Shown: positions 5,120 to 5,490 of the stretch, piece by piece
How positions within the stretch are numbered: the first letter of the stretch is position 1
Layout: each line of letters opens with the position of its first letter
Source: Bacteroidia bacterium
Lineage (GTDB): Bacteria > Bacteroidota > Bacteroidia > JABDFU01
Assembly: GCA_020849195.1 (NCBI GenBank)
Contig: JADLGT010000282.1
Span: forward strand, 1 to 5,490
DNA length: 5,490 nucleotides
Direction of reading: 5' to 3'
Translations under genes and position numbers: made by a program
The notes under the pieces: model-generated
What the model was told of the DNA's origin: nothing
Seen by the model: the letters and a program-made list of their open reading frames with translations, nothing else
The model's database searches: none

Positions 5120-5490
5120 AAACCCTGCCCAAAGTTTACCAAAACATAAACGGAAAAATTGTGGATGTGGGGTGTAAATATAAATTAGCGAATAGCGATC
5201 AGCGATTAGCCAATAGGGGAAAAACTTCTCCCCCTAATGGCTATTCGCTAATGGCTAATTCTTCTTCGCTATTGGCTATTGGCTCCATTGTTTCCTTCGA
5301 ACTAACAACTTACAACCACGAACTACCCCTAATCATTGATCCCTACTGGGCTACCTATTATGGGGGAACAAAGGACGATTACGGCTGCAGCACCGCCTGC
5401 GACAATGCAGGAAATGTTTACCTGGCAGGATATACTGAAAGTATTAATGCAATAGCATCCGCCACAGGATTTCAAGTTGTTTATGGAGGA
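5083..5490 (+). CDS. Frame-shifted continuation of the paralogue: end of DUF7948-like domain and first SBBP repeat
   Basis: This frame is open from just after the TAA at 5080-5082 to the window end and has no convincing own start; an ATG at 5251 lies inside the repeat array and gives no signal peptide. It reads ETLPKVYQNINGKIVDV, KYK, then about 35 residues encoded mostly by the heptamer array, VSFELTTYNHELPLIIDP, and then a first SBBP repeat with YWATYYGG, DNAGNVYLAGYT and a following VVYGG. Copy 1 has VSFYLQAWNQEFPLVIDP in the matching place. The retained homology after the shift argues that the frameshift is recent or is a sequence error. Confidence 0.65.
5185..5286 (+). repeat. Inverted heptamer array with hairpin potential
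   Basis: The left arm, 5185-5219, is five heptamers: TTAGCGA, ATAGCGA, TCAGCGA, TTAGCCA, ATAGGGG. An 11-nt spacer follows. The right arm, 5231-5286, is eight heptamers: CCCCTAA, TGGCTAT, TCGCTAA, TGGCTAA, TTCTTCT, TCGCTAT, TGGCTAT, TGGCTCC. Right-arm units are reverse complements of the left-arm type. From the loop outward the paired units match at 6, 6, 6 and 5 of 7 bases. Total length is 102 bp, 34 codons, so it reads through in the ancestral frame. Copy 1 has no such sequence here; the net gain is 23 residues. Confidence 0.85.
5300..5327 (+). repeat. 7-bp-phased AACYNNN tract (four units)
   Basis: Four consecutive heptamers, AACTAAC, AACTTAC, AACCACG and AACTACC, share the AAC[C/T] core with the tract at 4537-4571. 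They encode ELTTYNHELPL, which replaces YLQAWNQEFPL of copy 1 without changing length. It is shorter and more degenerate than the other two tracts, so chance similarity is less firmly excluded. Confidence 0.6.

Larger units (their letters stand above)
4442..5490 (+). pseudogene. Frameshifted tandem paralogue of the SBBP surface protein, cut by window end
   Basis: This is a second copy of the upstream gene family, broken as read. Frame A (4442-5119) encodes the signal peptide and most of the DUF7948-like domain. Frame B (open from 5083) continues with ETLPKVYQ, KIVDV, the closing PLIIDP and a first SBBP repeat (YWATYYGG from 5344) to the window edge. Aligned with copy 1, 35 nt lie between the IKL and ETLPKVY motifs instead of 90, a net loss of 55 nt that changes the frame. 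No canonical -1 slippery heptamer lies in the overlap. Three 7-bp-phased repeat tracts sit in this copy and not in copy 1. Alternatives are an assembly error or phase-variable expression. Confidence 0.8.

Noticed and set aside
5185..5286. CRISPR array or rho-independent terminator
   Set aside because: Units are only 7 bp with no spacers, the two arms face opposite ways, and no U-tract follows the hairpin. It lies inside coding sequence.

Overview
The window looks like a member of the Bacteroidota, probably an environmental lineage. The DNA is AT-rich, the translation starts sit behind A/T-rich leaders with no Shine-Dalgarno motif, and the proteins combine an SBBP-type beta-propeller with PKD-like and SprB-like modules, a combination typical of large exported surface proteins in that phylum. 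This assignment comes from domain style only; there is no rRNA or housekeeping gene in the window.

Layout: positions 1-73 hold a short leader or the tail of an unidentified upstream gene. One very large intact gene (best start 92, stop 4394-4396) encodes a secreted multidomain protein of about 1434 residues. Its order is signal peptide, DUF7948-like N-terminal domain, seven SBBP propeller repeats, PKD-like domain, three SprB-like modules, a second PKD-like domain, an Ig-like module and two more SprB-like modules. After a 45-bp gap a tandem paralogue starts at 4442. Its N-terminal domain is about 86% identical in protein to copy 1 over 174 gap-free residues. It then loses frame through a net 55-nt deletion relative to copy 1, stops at 5117-5119, and is recognisable again in another frame (open from 5083) to the window edge, where its first propeller repeat begins. 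Copy 2 as read here is therefore a frameshifted, probably decaying gene, unless the shift is a sequencing error.

The most unusual signal is a set of three tracts phased at exactly 7 bp, all inside the coding sequence of copy 2 and all absent from the aligned parts of copy 1. They are an AACYANN tract at 4537-4571, a 102-bp inverted heptamer array at 5185-5286 able to fold into a long hairpin, and another AACYNNN tract at 5300-5327. They resemble in behaviour the heptanucleotide STRR repeats of cyanobacteria and the in-frame palindromic insertions (RPE) of Rickettsia. They may be footprints of a repeat-spreading process in this genome.

No RNA genes, CRISPR array, insertion sequence, clear promoter or terminator could be supported. 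Both genes are co-oriented and closely spaced, so co-transcription is plausible. They appear to be paralogous surface or adhesin-type proteins rather than steps of a pathway.
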